This document shows positions 45,962 through 55,503 of a stretch of 64,000 nucleotides of DNA, in pieces (positions within the stretch are counted from its first letter, which is position 1; each line of letters begins with the position of its first letter). The position numbers and the translations under genes are program-made. The notes beneath the pieces were generated by a model, which had not been told where the DNA came from, made no database searches, and worked only from the letters and a program-made list of their open reading frames with translations. The stretch comes from Polaribacter cellanae (GTDB taxonomy: Bacteria > Bacteroidota > Bacteroidia > Flavobacteriales > Flavobacteriaceae): positions 1,540,001 through 1,604,000 of the forward strand of contig NZ_CP071869.1 in NCBI RefSeq assembly GCF_017569185.1, read 5' to 3'.

Positions 45962-48355
45962 TCATTTTTTTGGAGTTATTACATTGTAAACACTTAAATT
46001 TTTTATTTGAGGTTCTCTATCTGCTTTTAAAATTTTGAGTTTAATTTTACTGACTTCTACTGTTTTAAATTGCGCTATTCTTTTGTGTCCTATACTTTCT
46101 CCTTTTGTAAGTGTTTTCCATTTTCCATTAACTAAACCTTCCACAATATAAGTTCTAACACGTTCTCCTTTTGTAATATCTTCTTGAATAATTATATGGT
46201 TAATTAACGTTTTTTTATTCAATTTTAATGTTATTTTTTTTCCTTTTGCAGATGTTGAAGCGATTGGGTTTTGAAATCTTCTTTTAATTTCGTCTCCCCA
46301 TTCTTTTAATCTTTTTACATCTGGTACTGGCATTAATCCATCAGGATTTGGAGTTAATCCCATAATTAAAGTTGAATTTCTTCCAACAGATTTGTAATAC
46401 ATTTCCATTAAATTTTCTACTGGAAAAATATGTGCTTCATCTCCAGGTTCCCAGAACCATTCATGGCGACCATTAAAACCTCTTAATGGAGCATCTGCCA
46501 TTGCTGGAACCCAAAACTTACCATTTTTATCTCCTTCCTTTAATAATTTATAATCGTTTTTATAAATATCTTTTTGTGCACTTTTACCTGCTCCTATAGA
46601 AATGTATGGAAAAGTAGACCAGTTAGGATAACCTATTGTTCCAGATTCTGAGCCTCCCCAACGTGCTTCTGCCAATTGTCTATTATGATAAAACAAACAA
46701 TTAGGTTGGTATTTTCTTACAATTGGTAACACATCTGGTGCTCCATTATCTGGGTGATCGGCTCCACCATCGAACCAAATTTCAAAAAGGTCTCCATATT
46801 TGGTACAAATTTCTTTTACCATTCCTTCTACCATTTTATTGTACCATTTTTGACGATTCTCTCTAAATACGCCTTCTCCATTTACCTTAAAATCATGAAC
46901 TCCCATAAATGAATTCCAACGAATTCCTAAATAAATTCCTGGTTTTATTCCATATTTTTTACAAGAAGCTACAAAATCTGCAACAATATCTCCTTTTCCT
47001 TCTTTCCACTTTAAAGCCTTTAAACTATAAGGGTTTACATCCGATTGATACAAAGCAAAACCTGTTTCGTGAGTCGCAGTTAAAATCGCAAATTTTGCAC
47101 CAGCATCTTTAGCAGATTTTACCCATTGATCGGTATCTAATTCTTTCGGATTAAAAATTTGATAATCTGGAATTGGATCAATTCTATTGCCTCCTTGTTT
47201 GTATTTTACGCCATCAAAAACATGTAAATCGTAATGGAAAACCACACCTAATTCTGCCTCTTGCCAAGCCAATTGCCTTTTATTTGGAACTGGATATTTA
47301 TTTTCTTTTATAGGAATAAAAATACTGTAAGATTCATTGTCTTTTTTTACGGTTAAACTTAGTACTTTAGGTTTCCCATTTTCATGATAAATAAATGGAC
47401 GCTCTAATTTATCTGGAATTAACTGAGAGCCATCTGCCATTTTTACTTTTTTAGACATTAAAACATATTCGTTAGATTTTTTCCAATTAATGCCATCTTC
47501 TGATGTAACCATTCCAATAAATCCATTGGCATGGAAAACACCATAAAAACGCTCTCTTGTTTTATCATACCAAAGAGACATATCTTCTGTATCTATATAA
47601 TCTATTACCGGTTTTTCTTGTATTTCGAAAGGCCCTAAAGGAGAATTTGAAATCGCCATTGCTTTATTTCTAACAAAATTCTTATCATTAGGCTTATCTC
47701 CTTTTACAATTAAGTAATATTTACCATCTTTCCCTTTATCGATGGCAGGGTTTACAGTAAGTGTAGTTATTGGCCCAGCAGGTTCAATTAAAGGTTTGTC
47801 CATTGTTTTCCATGGCCCATTAATGGAGTTTGAAACTGCGACTCCTGTTCGTTGGTTTACACGTAAAGCATTCCAATTAGGGTGGCTATATCCTGTGAGT
47901 GCAATTGCTACTAATTCTTTTTCTGTAAATGGTTTGTCTCCAAAATTAGTGGCGATATAATACAGGTAGTATTTCCCATCGAAATGCTTTATTTTAGGAT
48001 TGTGAGCCGTAATTGCATCCCATCTGTTTTTTCGTGTACCTTCTAAAACCGTTTCTTTAAATTTCCATGGACCAGCAGGATTTTTAGAAGTTGCATGTGC
48101 AATTTCTGAATGTGTTAACCAGCCATAAAACGAATATTCTTTTTTCCATCTGGAATAAAACAGGTGGTATTTTCCATCATTTCCTTTAATAATAGAAGTT
48201 CCACAATTATAATACCCGTCAGTTTTAAAAATATTATCTGTTGAAATAGGTTCAAATTTATCATACAAACGTAAATCGTCTGTATTGTTTTGAGCGTTTC
48301 CAAAAACAGAAAAAAGTAAAATTGAAATAATAAAAAGATTGTTCTTTATTTTCAT
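45962..48355 (-). CDS. Fusion of a GH43/GH32-like beta-propeller and a GH29 alpha-L-fucosidase-like domain
   Basis: 797 residues with a Sec signal ending FSVFGNAQ. Residues about 40-350 show a five-bladed propeller with repeated GKYHLFYSR, GKYYLYYIA and GKYYLIVKG blades. Residues about 355-690 form a GH29-like barrel: VVFHYDLHVF, AGAKFAILTATHETGFALY, and FEIWFDGGADH with candidate nucleophile Asp529. Residues about 700-797 form a discoidin/jelly-roll-like end (KTLINHIIIQEDITKGERVRTYIVEG). GH29 enzymes usually have about 450 residues and no propeller. It is 14 bp downstream of a GH29 gene. Propeller activity is unknown. Confidence 0.85.
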   Translation of the reverse strand: MKIKNNLFIISILLFSVFGNAQNNTDDLRLYDKFEPISTDNIFKTDGYYNCGTSIIKGNDGKYHLFYSRWKKEYSFYGWLTHSEIAHATSKNPAGPWKFKETVLEGTRKNRWDAITAHNPKIKHFDGKYYLYYIATNFGDKPFTEKELVAIALTGYSHPNWNALRVNQRTGVAVSNSINGPWKTMDKPLIEPAGPITTLTVNPAIDKGKDGKYYLIVKGDKPNDKNFVRNKAMAISNSPLGPFEIQEKPVIDYIDTEDMSLWYDKTRERFYGVFHANGFIGMVTSEDGINWKKSNEYVLMSKKVKMADGSQLIPDKLERPFIYHENGKPKVLSLTVKKDNESYSIFIPIKENKYPVPNKRQLAWQEAELGVVFHYDLHVFDGVKYKQGGNRIDPIPDYQIFNPKELDTDQWVKSAKDAGAKFAILTATHETGFALYQSDVNPYSLKALKWKEGKGDIVADFVASCKKYGIKPGIYLGIRWNSFMGVHDFKVNGEGVFRENRQKWYNKMVEGMVKEICTKYGDLFEIWFDGGADHPDNGAPDVLPIVRKYQPNCLFYHNRQLAEARWGGSESGTIGYPNWSTFPYISIGAGKSAQKDIYKNDYKLLKEGDKNGKFWVPAMADAPLRGFNGRHEWFWEPGDEAHIFPVENLMEMYYKSVGRNSTLIMGLTPNPDGLMPVPDVKRLKEWGDEIKRRFQNPIASTSAKGKKITLKLNKKTLINHIIIQEDITKGERVRTYIVEGLVNGKWKTLTKGESIGHKRIAQFKTVEVSKIKLKILKADREPQIKNLSVYNVITPKK

Positions 48356-48369
48356 TGAGTATTCTTAAT

Positions 48370-50601
48370 TTATTTATAAAAATTTAATTCAGCAATGGAA
48401 GCTTGTTTTTTATTTCCTGCAATTGTTTTAGATTCTATTCTTACAAAGCGTGTAGTTATTTCTTTTTTAAAATAATGAATTCTTGGTGTTGGGTCGTTTA
48501 TTAAGTTTCCAAACTCGAAATTTTCGTAAGTTTTCCAAGTTTTACCATTACTGCTAACTTTTACAACTCCTTGTTCTATCATTCCGTTTGAATTTTTAGT
48601 TTGCGGAGTGTAACCAAACGCTTTTAAGGTGTATTCTTCGCCTAAATCAATTTCAATAAAATGCGATTTTCCTTTTTCATTCGACATCCAAAAAGTAGTT
48701 GAATTTTCGTCGATTGCAAATTCTCCAACATGAGTAGATGCCCAGCTATCTTCGTTTAAAACTTTCCATTTCTTTTTTAGAATTCCTATTTTTCTTGAAA
48801 CAACACTTCCTTTTTTATCTTTTGAAAAAGCCAATGCTTTTACTTCTCCTGAAGTTACTAAAAATGGTTCTTTATAAATTTTTGAAGTTTTGTTAGGAAC
48901 ACTTCCATCTATAGTATATCTAATTTCTATTCCCGAATTTATATTTTTTGAAGTATCTTCTCCATGTGGTTTCCAGCCAAATTTGTGTTTTTTAGGTTGA
49001 AGACTCACCAAACCATCCAAATTTCTTGTAATACTTAACTGTGGTGGACGCGTTTTATAATAATGTGCTGTAATAATAGAAATTGCAGGACTTAAACGAG
49101 ATTCCAAAACGCGGATTCTAAACTTGTTTGATGTTACTTCTGGAAAACGTAAAATTCGCTTATAACCAATATTTGTAGCCGAAACAATTTCTTTCCAAGC
49201 ATTATTTACCCAAGCATCCACTACATGTTTTTCTACGCGTTCGCTATGTGTAACAATTGCTTCTTTAAGAACTAAGCGATTTATAGTTATATTATTTTTC
49301 GTTTTAATAATAATTTCTTTTTTCTTTGAATTTAACAATTCGTATGTAGTTGTGTCGTTATCTAATGCATCTTCTGCACCTGAAGCATCTGAAAATAAAT
49401 TTGTTCCATACGTTTCTTTAATTCGTTGCCCAACTTCTTCTAAAACCCTTACATCTTCAGAGGAAAATTTACCTTCTCTATTTGGTGGAATGTTTAATAA
49501 AAAAGTTGAATTACCTCCTACAGAACGTTCGTACATATCAAAAACATCGTCTGCACTTCTTACTTTTTGCTTGTCTTCATCTCTATAAAACCAGCCTTCT
49601 CGAATGGAGGTATTTGTTTCTGCTTGCTGATAGTGTAAAAATTTGGCTTTATATAATTTTTCTCTACTACCAATATCTTTCCCTGTAATGTCTGCGAAAC
49701 TATTCATTGCATGAGGATTGTTTTCATACGGAATTACATTCCACTCTGTATTTCTTGTTGCTCCAGATTCATTTCCACACCAACGAATATCTTGTTTTCC
49801 AAAAACAACAGCTTCTGGAGCTAAGGTTGAAATTAATTCTTTCCAAGCGATGTAATTGTATTTTTGTCCTCCTTTTCGTTTTGGATGCGCTCCATCAAAC
49901 CAAACTTCGTGGATTGGGCCATACTCTGTTAATAATTCGAATAATTGGTTTAAGAAATACTCATTATAATCATCTACATTAAAAGTAAAAGTTGTTTTAT
50001 TTTTGAATGGACGACCTCCAACCTTTCTTGGAATTACACGATCTGTATACTTGCTTAAATTTCCATAAAGACCTTCTTTGTTTTCAATTTGATATAAATC
50101 TGCTGGTGATAAATACACGCCTAATTTTAAGCCGTATTTCTGGCAAGAAGCAGACAATTCTTTTAAAATATCTCCTTTCCCATCTCTAAAACCAGTAGAC
50201 ATAATACCATGTTTTGTATAACGACTTTGCCACAATACAAAACCATCATGATGTTTAACAGTAATAATTACCATTTTCATTTGTGCATCTTTCATCGTTT
50301 TACACCATTGATCTGTGTCTAAATTTTTAAGGTCGAAAATTTTAGGATCTTCCATTCCATTTCCCCATTCCATTCGTGTAAATGTATTGGGACCAAAATG
50401 AATAAACGCAATGTATTCGTTTTTTAAAGCTTCGTATTGATTTTTAGTTGGTACAACATGTGCGGCTTTAAAAATAATAGAGTCTTTCGTATCATCTGCA
50501 TCAATTGCAATTGTAGAACTTGTTTTAGGCAACTCTTCTCTTGAGGTATTACAAGATACTATGCTTAAAAGAAAGACAAATAATCCGAGACATTTTTTCA
50601 T
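48370..50601 (-). CDS. GH29 alpha-L-fucosidase lipoprotein with C-terminal discoidin and chitobiase-C-like domains
   Basis: 743 residues. Lipobox LSIVSC gives Cys17. Residues about 45-400 form the GH29 barrel: AFIHFGPNTFT, VKHHDGFVLWQSRYT, and GPIHEVWFDGAHP with nucleophile Asp236. After that come a jelly-roll segment (about 425-510), a CHB_HEX_C-like piece (RYTIDGSVPNKTSKIYKEPF), and a C-terminal F5/8 discoidin domain (HFIEIDLGEEYTLKAFGYTP). The enzyme releases L-fucose by a retaining mechanism and should sit at the outer membrane surface or periplasm. It lies 29 bp after the next GH29 gene. Confidence 0.92.
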   Translation of the reverse strand: MKKCLGLFVFLLSIVSCNTSREELPKTSSTIAIDADDTKDSIIFKAAHVVPTKNQYEALKNEYIAFIHFGPNTFTRMEWGNGMEDPKIFDLKNLDTDQWCKTMKDAQMKMVIITVKHHDGFVLWQSRYTKHGIMSTGFRDGKGDILKELSASCQKYGLKLGVYLSPADLYQIENKEGLYGNLSKYTDRVIPRKVGGRPFKNKTTFTFNVDDYNEYFLNQLFELLTEYGPIHEVWFDGAHPKRKGGQKYNYIAWKELISTLAPEAVVFGKQDIRWCGNESGATRNTEWNVIPYENNPHAMNSFADITGKDIGSREKLYKAKFLHYQQAETNTSIREGWFYRDEDKQKVRSADDVFDMYERSVGGNSTFLLNIPPNREGKFSSEDVRVLEEVGQRIKETYGTNLFSDASGAEDALDNDTTTYELLNSKKKEIIIKTKNNITINRLVLKEAIVTHSERVEKHVVDAWVNNAWKEIVSATNIGYKRILRFPEVTSNKFRIRVLESRLSPAISIITAHYYKTRPPQLSITRNLDGLVSLQPKKHKFGWKPHGEDTSKNINSGIEIRYTIDGSVPNKTSKIYKEPFLVTSGEVKALAFSKDKKGSVVSRKIGILKKKWKVLNEDSWASTHVGEFAIDENSTTFWMSNEKGKSHFIEIDLGEEYTLKAFGYTPQTKNSNGMIEQGVVKVSSNGKTWKTYENFEFGNLINDPTPRIHYFKKEITTRFVRIESKTIAGNKKQASIAELNFYK

Positions 50602-50630
50602 AATTATACTTTATTTTTTTTACTAACTTT

Positions 50631-51962
50631 TTATCTTAATGTAATTTCTATAATTGTATCAACAGTATTTTTATCAAATTCAGGAAGGTTAATTACTAAT
50701 TGTCCTTTTTTAAGGTTGAATTTAACCCTACTTTTATCTTCAAATAAAACTACTTTTTTAATGCGTTCTTTAAAATCATCAATATTTAATTTTTCTATTT
50801 TATTATTTAAAACATGTAAATAAAGTATTTTGTTCTTTTGAGTGGAAACATAATTGTCTGTTGCAGGAATAATTCCTCCACGAGTTCCATAAATTGTTTC
50901 GCCATTTTTTTTTAACCATGCTCCAACTGCTTTTAAACGCATAATATGTTCTTTTTGAATTTCTCCATTTGGCATTGGTCCCACATTTAGTAAGAAATTG
51001 GCGTTATTTCCAGCAGCTTTAATTACATATTTAATTAAAGCGTTTACAGATTTGTGTTTATCGTCCTGAAGGTTAAACCCCCAAGAATGATTAATCGTTT
51101 CGCAAGTTTCTAATGGCAAATCTCCAATACTTAAACCTCCAAAGCCAGTAGTATTTTTTCCTGGTAAATCTTTCTCGAACATTTGAAAGTCTTCCCCTTC
51201 AAAAGGTGCTAAGTGATGGTTGTTTCCAATTAATAATTTAGGATTTACATCGTGAATCATTTTATAAGTTTGTTCGATTTTCCATCGATCTTCTCCTGCT
51301 TTTCTGGTTTCTGGTGTGCGTCCTTTTTCTTTTAAAACATCCCAAAATCCATCGAACCAAAAACCAGCAATGTTATAATTTTCTGCCAATTCTTTAATTT
51401 GAGCATCTTGGTATTTTAGGTAATTTTCCCAATCTCCAGATTCTGGTCTACCCACTCCATTTCCTGTGTAACCTCTTGGAAAATAATCTTTATGATGCCA
51501 ATCTAACTGAGAGTAATAAGCGTATAATTTTATTCCTTGGTTTTCGCATTCTTGCTCTAATTCTCTAAAAATATCCCTTTTAAAAGGTGTGTTATCCACA
51601 ATGTTATATTTCGATACTTTAGAATGATACATCGCAAAACCATCATGATGTTTTGTGGTAATTGTAATATATTTCATACCTGCATCTTTGGCTAATTTTA
51701 CTATTTTTTTAGCATCGAAATCTATAGGATTAAAAAAAGATGGTAATAATTCGTAACGATTTACTTTAATATTTTGGTTTGTCATAACCCACTCTGCGTC
51801 TCCTAAAATACTATACACTCCCCAATGAATAAACATACCAAACTTATCGTTTTGAAATTCTTGCCTTGCCTCTAAATTTTCTTTAGTTGGTTGGTAATTG
51901 CTCTGTGCAAATACAGATTGAGCTATAAGTAATACTACTAAAATATTTACGGCTTTTTTCAT
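50631..51962 (-). CDS. GH29 alpha-L-fucosidase
   Basis: 443 residues with a Sec signal (MKKAVNILVVLLIAQSVFAQ). The barrel has FGMFIHWGVYSILGDAEWV, ITTKHHDGFAMYHS (His pair), and NIAGFWFDGFW with nucleophile Asp204. A small beta-domain ends the protein, as in standard GH29 enzymes. It is exported, probably periplasmic because there is no lipobox. It is the first gene of the minus-strand run with the two other GH29-type genes. A promoter is at 52002-52034. Confidence 0.94.
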   Translation of the reverse strand: MKKAVNILVVLLIAQSVFAQSNYQPTKENLEARQEFQNDKFGMFIHWGVYSILGDAEWVMTNQNIKVNRYELLPSFFNPIDFDAKKIVKLAKDAGMKYITITTKHHDGFAMYHSKVSKYNIVDNTPFKRDIFRELEQECENQGIKLYAYYSQLDWHHKDYFPRGYTGNGVGRPESGDWENYLKYQDAQIKELAENYNIAGFWFDGFWDVLKEKGRTPETRKAGEDRWKIEQTYKMIHDVNPKLLIGNNHHLAPFEGEDFQMFEKDLPGKNTTGFGGLSIGDLPLETCETINHSWGFNLQDDKHKSVNALIKYVIKAAGNNANFLLNVGPMPNGEIQKEHIMRLKAVGAWLKKNGETIYGTRGGIIPATDNYVSTQKNKILYLHVLNNKIEKLNIDDFKERIKKVVLFEDKSRVKFNLKKGQLVINLPEFDKNTVDTIIEITLR

Positions 51963-51986
51963 TTGTATGCTATATTTATTTTTTTG

Positions 51987-52073
51987 ATATAATGCATCTT
52001 ACAAATTTATTAATATAAAAATATAATGCTACAACAAAAACGGATGCTTCTAATACTATTTTTGCATTATATT
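51987..52073. repeat. Three ATATAATGC motifs in the fucosidase promoter region
   Basis: ATATAATGC occurs at 51987-51995 and 52021-52029 in direct order, and as GCATTATAT at 52064-52072 in inverse order. Spacings are 34 bp start-to-start, then 34 bp between arms. They flank the -7 box of the GH29 operon and might be regulator sites. Confidence 0.5.
52002..52034 (-). promoter_or_regulatory. Probable promoter of the GH29 operon
   Basis: On the minus strand, TTG (52032-52034), a 22-bp spacer and TAAATTTG (52002-52009) match the -33/-7 pattern, 39 bp upstream of the GH29 ATG. Confidence 0.55.
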
Positions 52074-52153
52074 ATAATTTTTCACTTAAAAAAATACTTT
52101 TACCACTATAAAATTTAGAATGAAGTCTCGAAGCATTGAGGTTTTTTATTTTG

Positions 52154-52161
52154 TAACTTTG
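52154..52161 (+). promoter_or_regulatory. -7 box of the CNNM transporter gene
   Basis: TAACTTTG matches TAnnTTTG exactly, 19 bp upstream of the ATG at 52181. A TTG lies 15 bp further up, slightly short for a -33 element. Confidence 0.5.
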
Positions 52162-52180
52162 CTATTCAAAATAATTATTT

Positions 52181-53296
52181 ATGACATTACTAATAATTTT
52201 TGCTACCATTTCTATATTTTTCTCTTTTCTGTGTTCTATTTTAGAAGCAGTTTTATTGAGTATTACTCCTACTTTTATCAACCTTAAAAAGAGTGAAGGA
52301 TTAGATTATGCAAATCAATTAGAAACTTTTAAAAAGGATGTAGATAAACCTTTAATTGCTATTTTAACCATAAATACGATTGCACACACAGTTGGTGCGA
52401 TTTTAGTTGGTGTGCAAGCAAAAGTTGCCTATGCAGAAATGTATGGAACAGAAGCAAAAACCATTTTGGGTTTAAAAATCACTGAAGATGTAATGGTTGG
52501 AATTGTTTCTACAATTATGACGATTTTAATATTAGTGGCTTCAGAAATTATACCAAAAACTATTGGTGCAACTTATTGGAAACAGTTGGCTAATTTTACC
52601 TCGAAAGCCTTAAAAGTAATGATTTTTCCACTAAAATACACTGGTATTCTTTGGATTTTACAATTAACTACAAAGCTAATTGGCGGAAAGGGTCATGGAA
52701 GTATTTTAAGTAGAGAAAGCTTTTTAGTGATGGCAGATATGGCTGAAAAAGAAGGTGTTTTTAAAGAAAATGAAAGCAAGGTAATTAGAAATTTATTGGG
52801 CTTTAAAGAGATAAAAGTAAATGATGTAATGACGCCAAGAGTTGTTCTAGAAATTGCGGATGAAACCCAAACGATTGAAGATTTTTACAAAGAACATAAA
52901 AAATTGCGTTTTTCTAGAATTCCTGTTTTTTCTGAAAATCCAGATGCTGTTACTGGTTATTTTCTAAAAGATGATATGCTAGAAGCCTTAATAAATAAAA
53001 AAGGAAACGAAACTTTGGCTTCCATAAAAAGAAATATTTTAGTGACTGATAGAGAATTATCTATCCCAGATTTGTTCGATAAATTAATCAAAGAAAAAGA
53101 ACATATTGCCTTGGTTGTAGATGAATATGGTTCTGTAAGTGGTATTGTTTCTCAGGAAGACGTAATTGAAACTTTACTAGGTTTAGAAATTATGGACGAG
53201 AGCGATTCTGTGGCAGATTTACAAGCTTTAGCAAGAAAGTCTTGGGAAAATCGTGCAAAAAGAATGGGAATTATTGAGGAAGAAAATCTTGAATAA
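52181..53296 (+). CDS. CNNM/HlyC-family (DUF21 plus CBS) membrane transporter
   Basis: 371 residues. The N-terminal DUF21 domain (about 1-190) has about three to four membrane helices. Two CBS domains follow (about 205-330: VNDVMTPRVVLEIADETQTIEDFY, VVDEYGSVSGIVSQEDVIETLLG). Family members transport Mg2+ or Na+ and bind nucleotides at the CBS pair. The C-terminal CorC_HlyC domain of longer homologues is absent, which is common in this family. Monocistronic, divergent from the fucosidase operon. Confidence 0.9.
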   Translation: MTLLIIFATISIFFSFLCSILEAVLLSITPTFINLKKSEGLDYANQLETFKKDVDKPLIAILTINTIAHTVGAILVGVQAKVAYAEMYGTEAKTILGLKITEDVMVGIVSTIMTILILVASEIIPKTIGATYWKQLANFTSKALKVMIFPLKYTGILWILQLTTKLIGGKGHGSILSRESFLVMADMAEKEGVFKENESKVIRNLLGFKEIKVNDVMTPRVVLEIADETQTIEDFYKEHKKLRFSRIPVFSENPDAVTGYFLKDDMLEALINKKGNETLASIKRNILVTDRELSIPDLFDKLIKEKEHIALVVDEYGSVSGIVSQEDVIETLLGLEIMDESDSVADLQALARKSWENRAKRMGIIEEENLE

Positions 53297-53417
53297 AAAT
53301 TATAGATTTTTGAGTTAAAATTCTGCAAAATTTCAAAAACTTTTTAGGCATTACAATAATGGGAAAAGTTATACATACAAGCTCAAAAAAGAGAGCTTGC
53401 AGGATATGCTAAAACTC

Positions 53418-54629
53418 CTACTCCTCTCCTTTATACTCATAATACAAAAAGTCGTTATAAGGAAAACGTTGAATGTGAATTTTCTTTACTTCTTCGTATG
53501 TTTTCTCCTTAAAATCTTCTAAATTCTCTTTGTTTAAGGCAGAAATAAAAATAGATTCTACCTCTTTGTCGTTCATCCACGTTTTTTTCCAATCTTGTAA
53601 AGTGTAATGTTCTTTGTTTTTTTCGGTTACCAAATCGTCTTCTTCTATAGTTTCATGCTCGTAAGCATCAATCTTATTAAACACCATTAAAGTTGGTTTG
53701 TCTGCACATTTAATATCATCTAGAATGGTATTTACAGAAGCAATATGATCTTCAAAATTTGGGTGAGAAATATCTACCACATGCAATAATAAATCTGCTT
53801 CGCGAACTTCATCTAAGGTAGATTTAAAAGATTCTACCAATTGTGTTGGTAATTTTCTAATAAAACCAACAGTATCTGTCATTAAAAAAGGAATATTTTT
53901 AATAACCACTTTACGAACAGTGGTATCTAAAGTTGCAAAGAGTTTGTTTTCTGCAAAAACATCGCTTTTACTAATTACATTCATTAACGTAGATTTTCCA
54001 ACGTTTGTATAACCCACCAACGCAACTCGCACCATTTTTCCACGGTTTTTGCGTTGTACAGCCATTTGCTTATCAATCGTTTTTAGCTTCTTTTTTAAGA
54101 GCGCAATTCTATCGTTAATAATACGCCTATCTGTTTCTATTTCTGTTTCTCCAGGTCCACGCATTCCAATTCCTCCTTTTTGCTTATCTAAGTGCGTCCA
54201 AAGTCGGGTTAATCTTGGTAATAAATATTGATGTTGCGCCAACTCTACTTGGGTTTTTGCAGAACTTGTTTGTGCTCTTTGTGCGAAAATATCTAAAATT
54301 AAATTGGTTCTGTCTAAGATTTTACAATCGAGAATTTTTTCGATATTTCTTAATTGCGCTGGCGATAATTCGTCATCGAAAATGGCGGTTCCTATATTAT
54401 GAGCATCTATATATGCTTTTACATCGTCTAATTTACCTGTTCCTAAAAAAGTTTTAGGGTTGGGTCTTTCCATTTTTTGAACAAAACGTTTTACAGGAAC
54501 TCCACCTGCAGTTTCTGTTAAAAATTGTAATTCATCTAAATATTCTTCCGATTTTTCTTCGTCTTGAAGTTGTGTAATAATACCAATTAACACAGCTTTT
54601 TCGGAAATGGCTTCTTTTGCGTCTATCAT
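53418..54629 (-). CDS. hflX: GTPase HflX
   Basis: 403 residues. The HflX linker signature GPGETEIETDRR is at 158-169 and the G1 motif is VALVGYTNVGKSTL (about 202-215). G3 DTVG and G4 NKID follow. HflX binds the 50S ribosome and splits or rescues stalled ribosomes. The gene is convergent with the CNNM gene. The -7 box lies 6 bp upstream of the ATG, implying a near-leaderless transcript. Confidence 0.95.
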   Translation of the reverse strand: MIDAKEAISEKAVLIGIITQLQDEEKSEEYLDELQFLTETAGGVPVKRFVQKMERPNPKTFLGTGKLDDVKAYIDAHNIGTAIFDDELSPAQLRNIEKILDCKILDRTNLILDIFAQRAQTSSAKTQVELAQHQYLLPRLTRLWTHLDKQKGGIGMRGPGETEIETDRRIINDRIALLKKKLKTIDKQMAVQRKNRGKMVRVALVGYTNVGKSTLMNVISKSDVFAENKLFATLDTTVRKVVIKNIPFLMTDTVGFIRKLPTQLVESFKSTLDEVREADLLLHVVDISHPNFEDHIASVNTILDDIKCADKPTLMVFNKIDAYEHETIEEDDLVTEKNKEHYTLQDWKKTWMNDKEVESIFISALNKENLEDFKEKTYEEVKKIHIQRFPYNDFLYYEYKGEE

Positions 54630-54635
54630 AGATTA

Positions 54636-54643
54636 CAAAAGTA
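54636..54643 (-). promoter_or_regulatory. -7 box of hflX
   Basis: Minus-strand TACTTTTG matches TAnnTTTG exactly and ends 6 nt before the hflX ATG, so the message should be almost leaderless. Confidence 0.5.
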
Positions 54644-54665
54644 CAAAGTTTTAGTTTTAAAACAG

Positions 54666-54698
54666 CATAAAAAAAACCTCGACAAAAGCCGAGGTTTT
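54666..54698 (-). terminator. Terminator of the gene at 54820
   Basis: AAAACCTCG and CGAGGTTTT form a perfect 9-bp stem around ACAAAAGC, followed on the minus strand by a run of eight T. It lies between the stop at 54820 and the hflX promoter. Confidence 0.85.
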
Positions 54699-54819
54699 CT
54701 TAATTAATTCAAATTCAGTTTCAAATTTTTCAAACTCTTACTACGAAACAAAATTAGTGCCTTAAAGGCTTTTTAAAGAATAATTCTTATTAAGAAATCT
54801 TATTATTAATGTTAATTAA

Positions 54820-55164
54820 TTATTTCGAAATAAATTTTACAGGAACAATATAGGTATTCATTCTTTGCGATTTTTTTAAAGAAACCTTTTGGTAATTTAA
54901 TCTCGTTTTTACGAATTTTACGACGCTTTCTTCTTTCGAATCTACAGAAAGTACAACAATTTCTCCTTCAGAATTTATAATAAATTTAATTGAAACTGCG
55001 ATATTTTCTTTTAATTCTATTTTAAAACTCTTTAAAAGATTTACAACTTTTGTTCTTAATTCAATATTTTCTTTTTTTATTTTCTCATCTTTATTTTCAT
55101 TGTTAGAAAATGTAGATAAGGTTGTCATAACAGTTACTAAAAATACAATTGTTAGCTTTTTCAT
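54820..55164 (-). CDS. Small exported TonB-C-terminal-like protein
   Basis: 114 residues with a Sec signal (MKKLTIVFLVTVMTTLSTFS). The mature part has the pattern SIKFIINSEGEIVVLSVDS and IVPVKFISK, resembling the beta-alpha-beta C-terminal domain of TonB-like proteins without a membrane anchor or Pro-rich spacer. Function unknown. Monocistronic with a strong terminator and a minus-strand -7 box TAAGTTTG at 55236-55243. Confidence 0.7.
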   Translation of the reverse strand: MKKLTIVFLVTVMTTLSTFSNNENKDEKIKKENIELRTKVVNLLKSFKIELKENIAVSIKFIINSEGEIVVLSVDSKEESVVKFVKTRLNYQKVSLKKSQRMNTYIVPVKFISK

Positions 55165-55503
55165 TTTTTTAAATTTTAATTTCTTTTTGTTTTTAAATTT
55201 TTATGTGTTGCTTGCCAGCGATGTAAATTTACATACAAACTTATTTTTAAAATGATTTTTTATGTTATGATACAATTTAGTTTTGGTTATCTTAATGCGT
55301 ATTTTTTAAAAATTTACATTTATCTTAAATTGATGAAAATGTAGCATAAACTAGAAAAACATATCATATTTTTACTGATAATAAAATTCTAATAATAAAT
55401 AACAAACAAAACATTTAATTTACCCTAAAGTCCCTAAAACACAATGTTAAATTACCGCTAAATTCAGCAATTATTTCGTTACATTTACAACTAAACTTTT
55501 TCT
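55165..55503. other. Gene-free divergent gap
   Basis: 339 bp between divergent genes. It holds the -7 box TAAGTTTG for the minus-strand gene (55236-55243) and a weaker TACATTTA (55480-55487) for the plus-strand gene. No hairpin or repeat of note. Confidence 0.5.

Noticed and set aside
53378-53399. CAAGCTC/GAGCTTG hairpin between CNNM and hflX as a terminator
   Set aside because: The 7-bp stem has no T-run on either strand; it might still influence 3' ends, but the evidence is weak.
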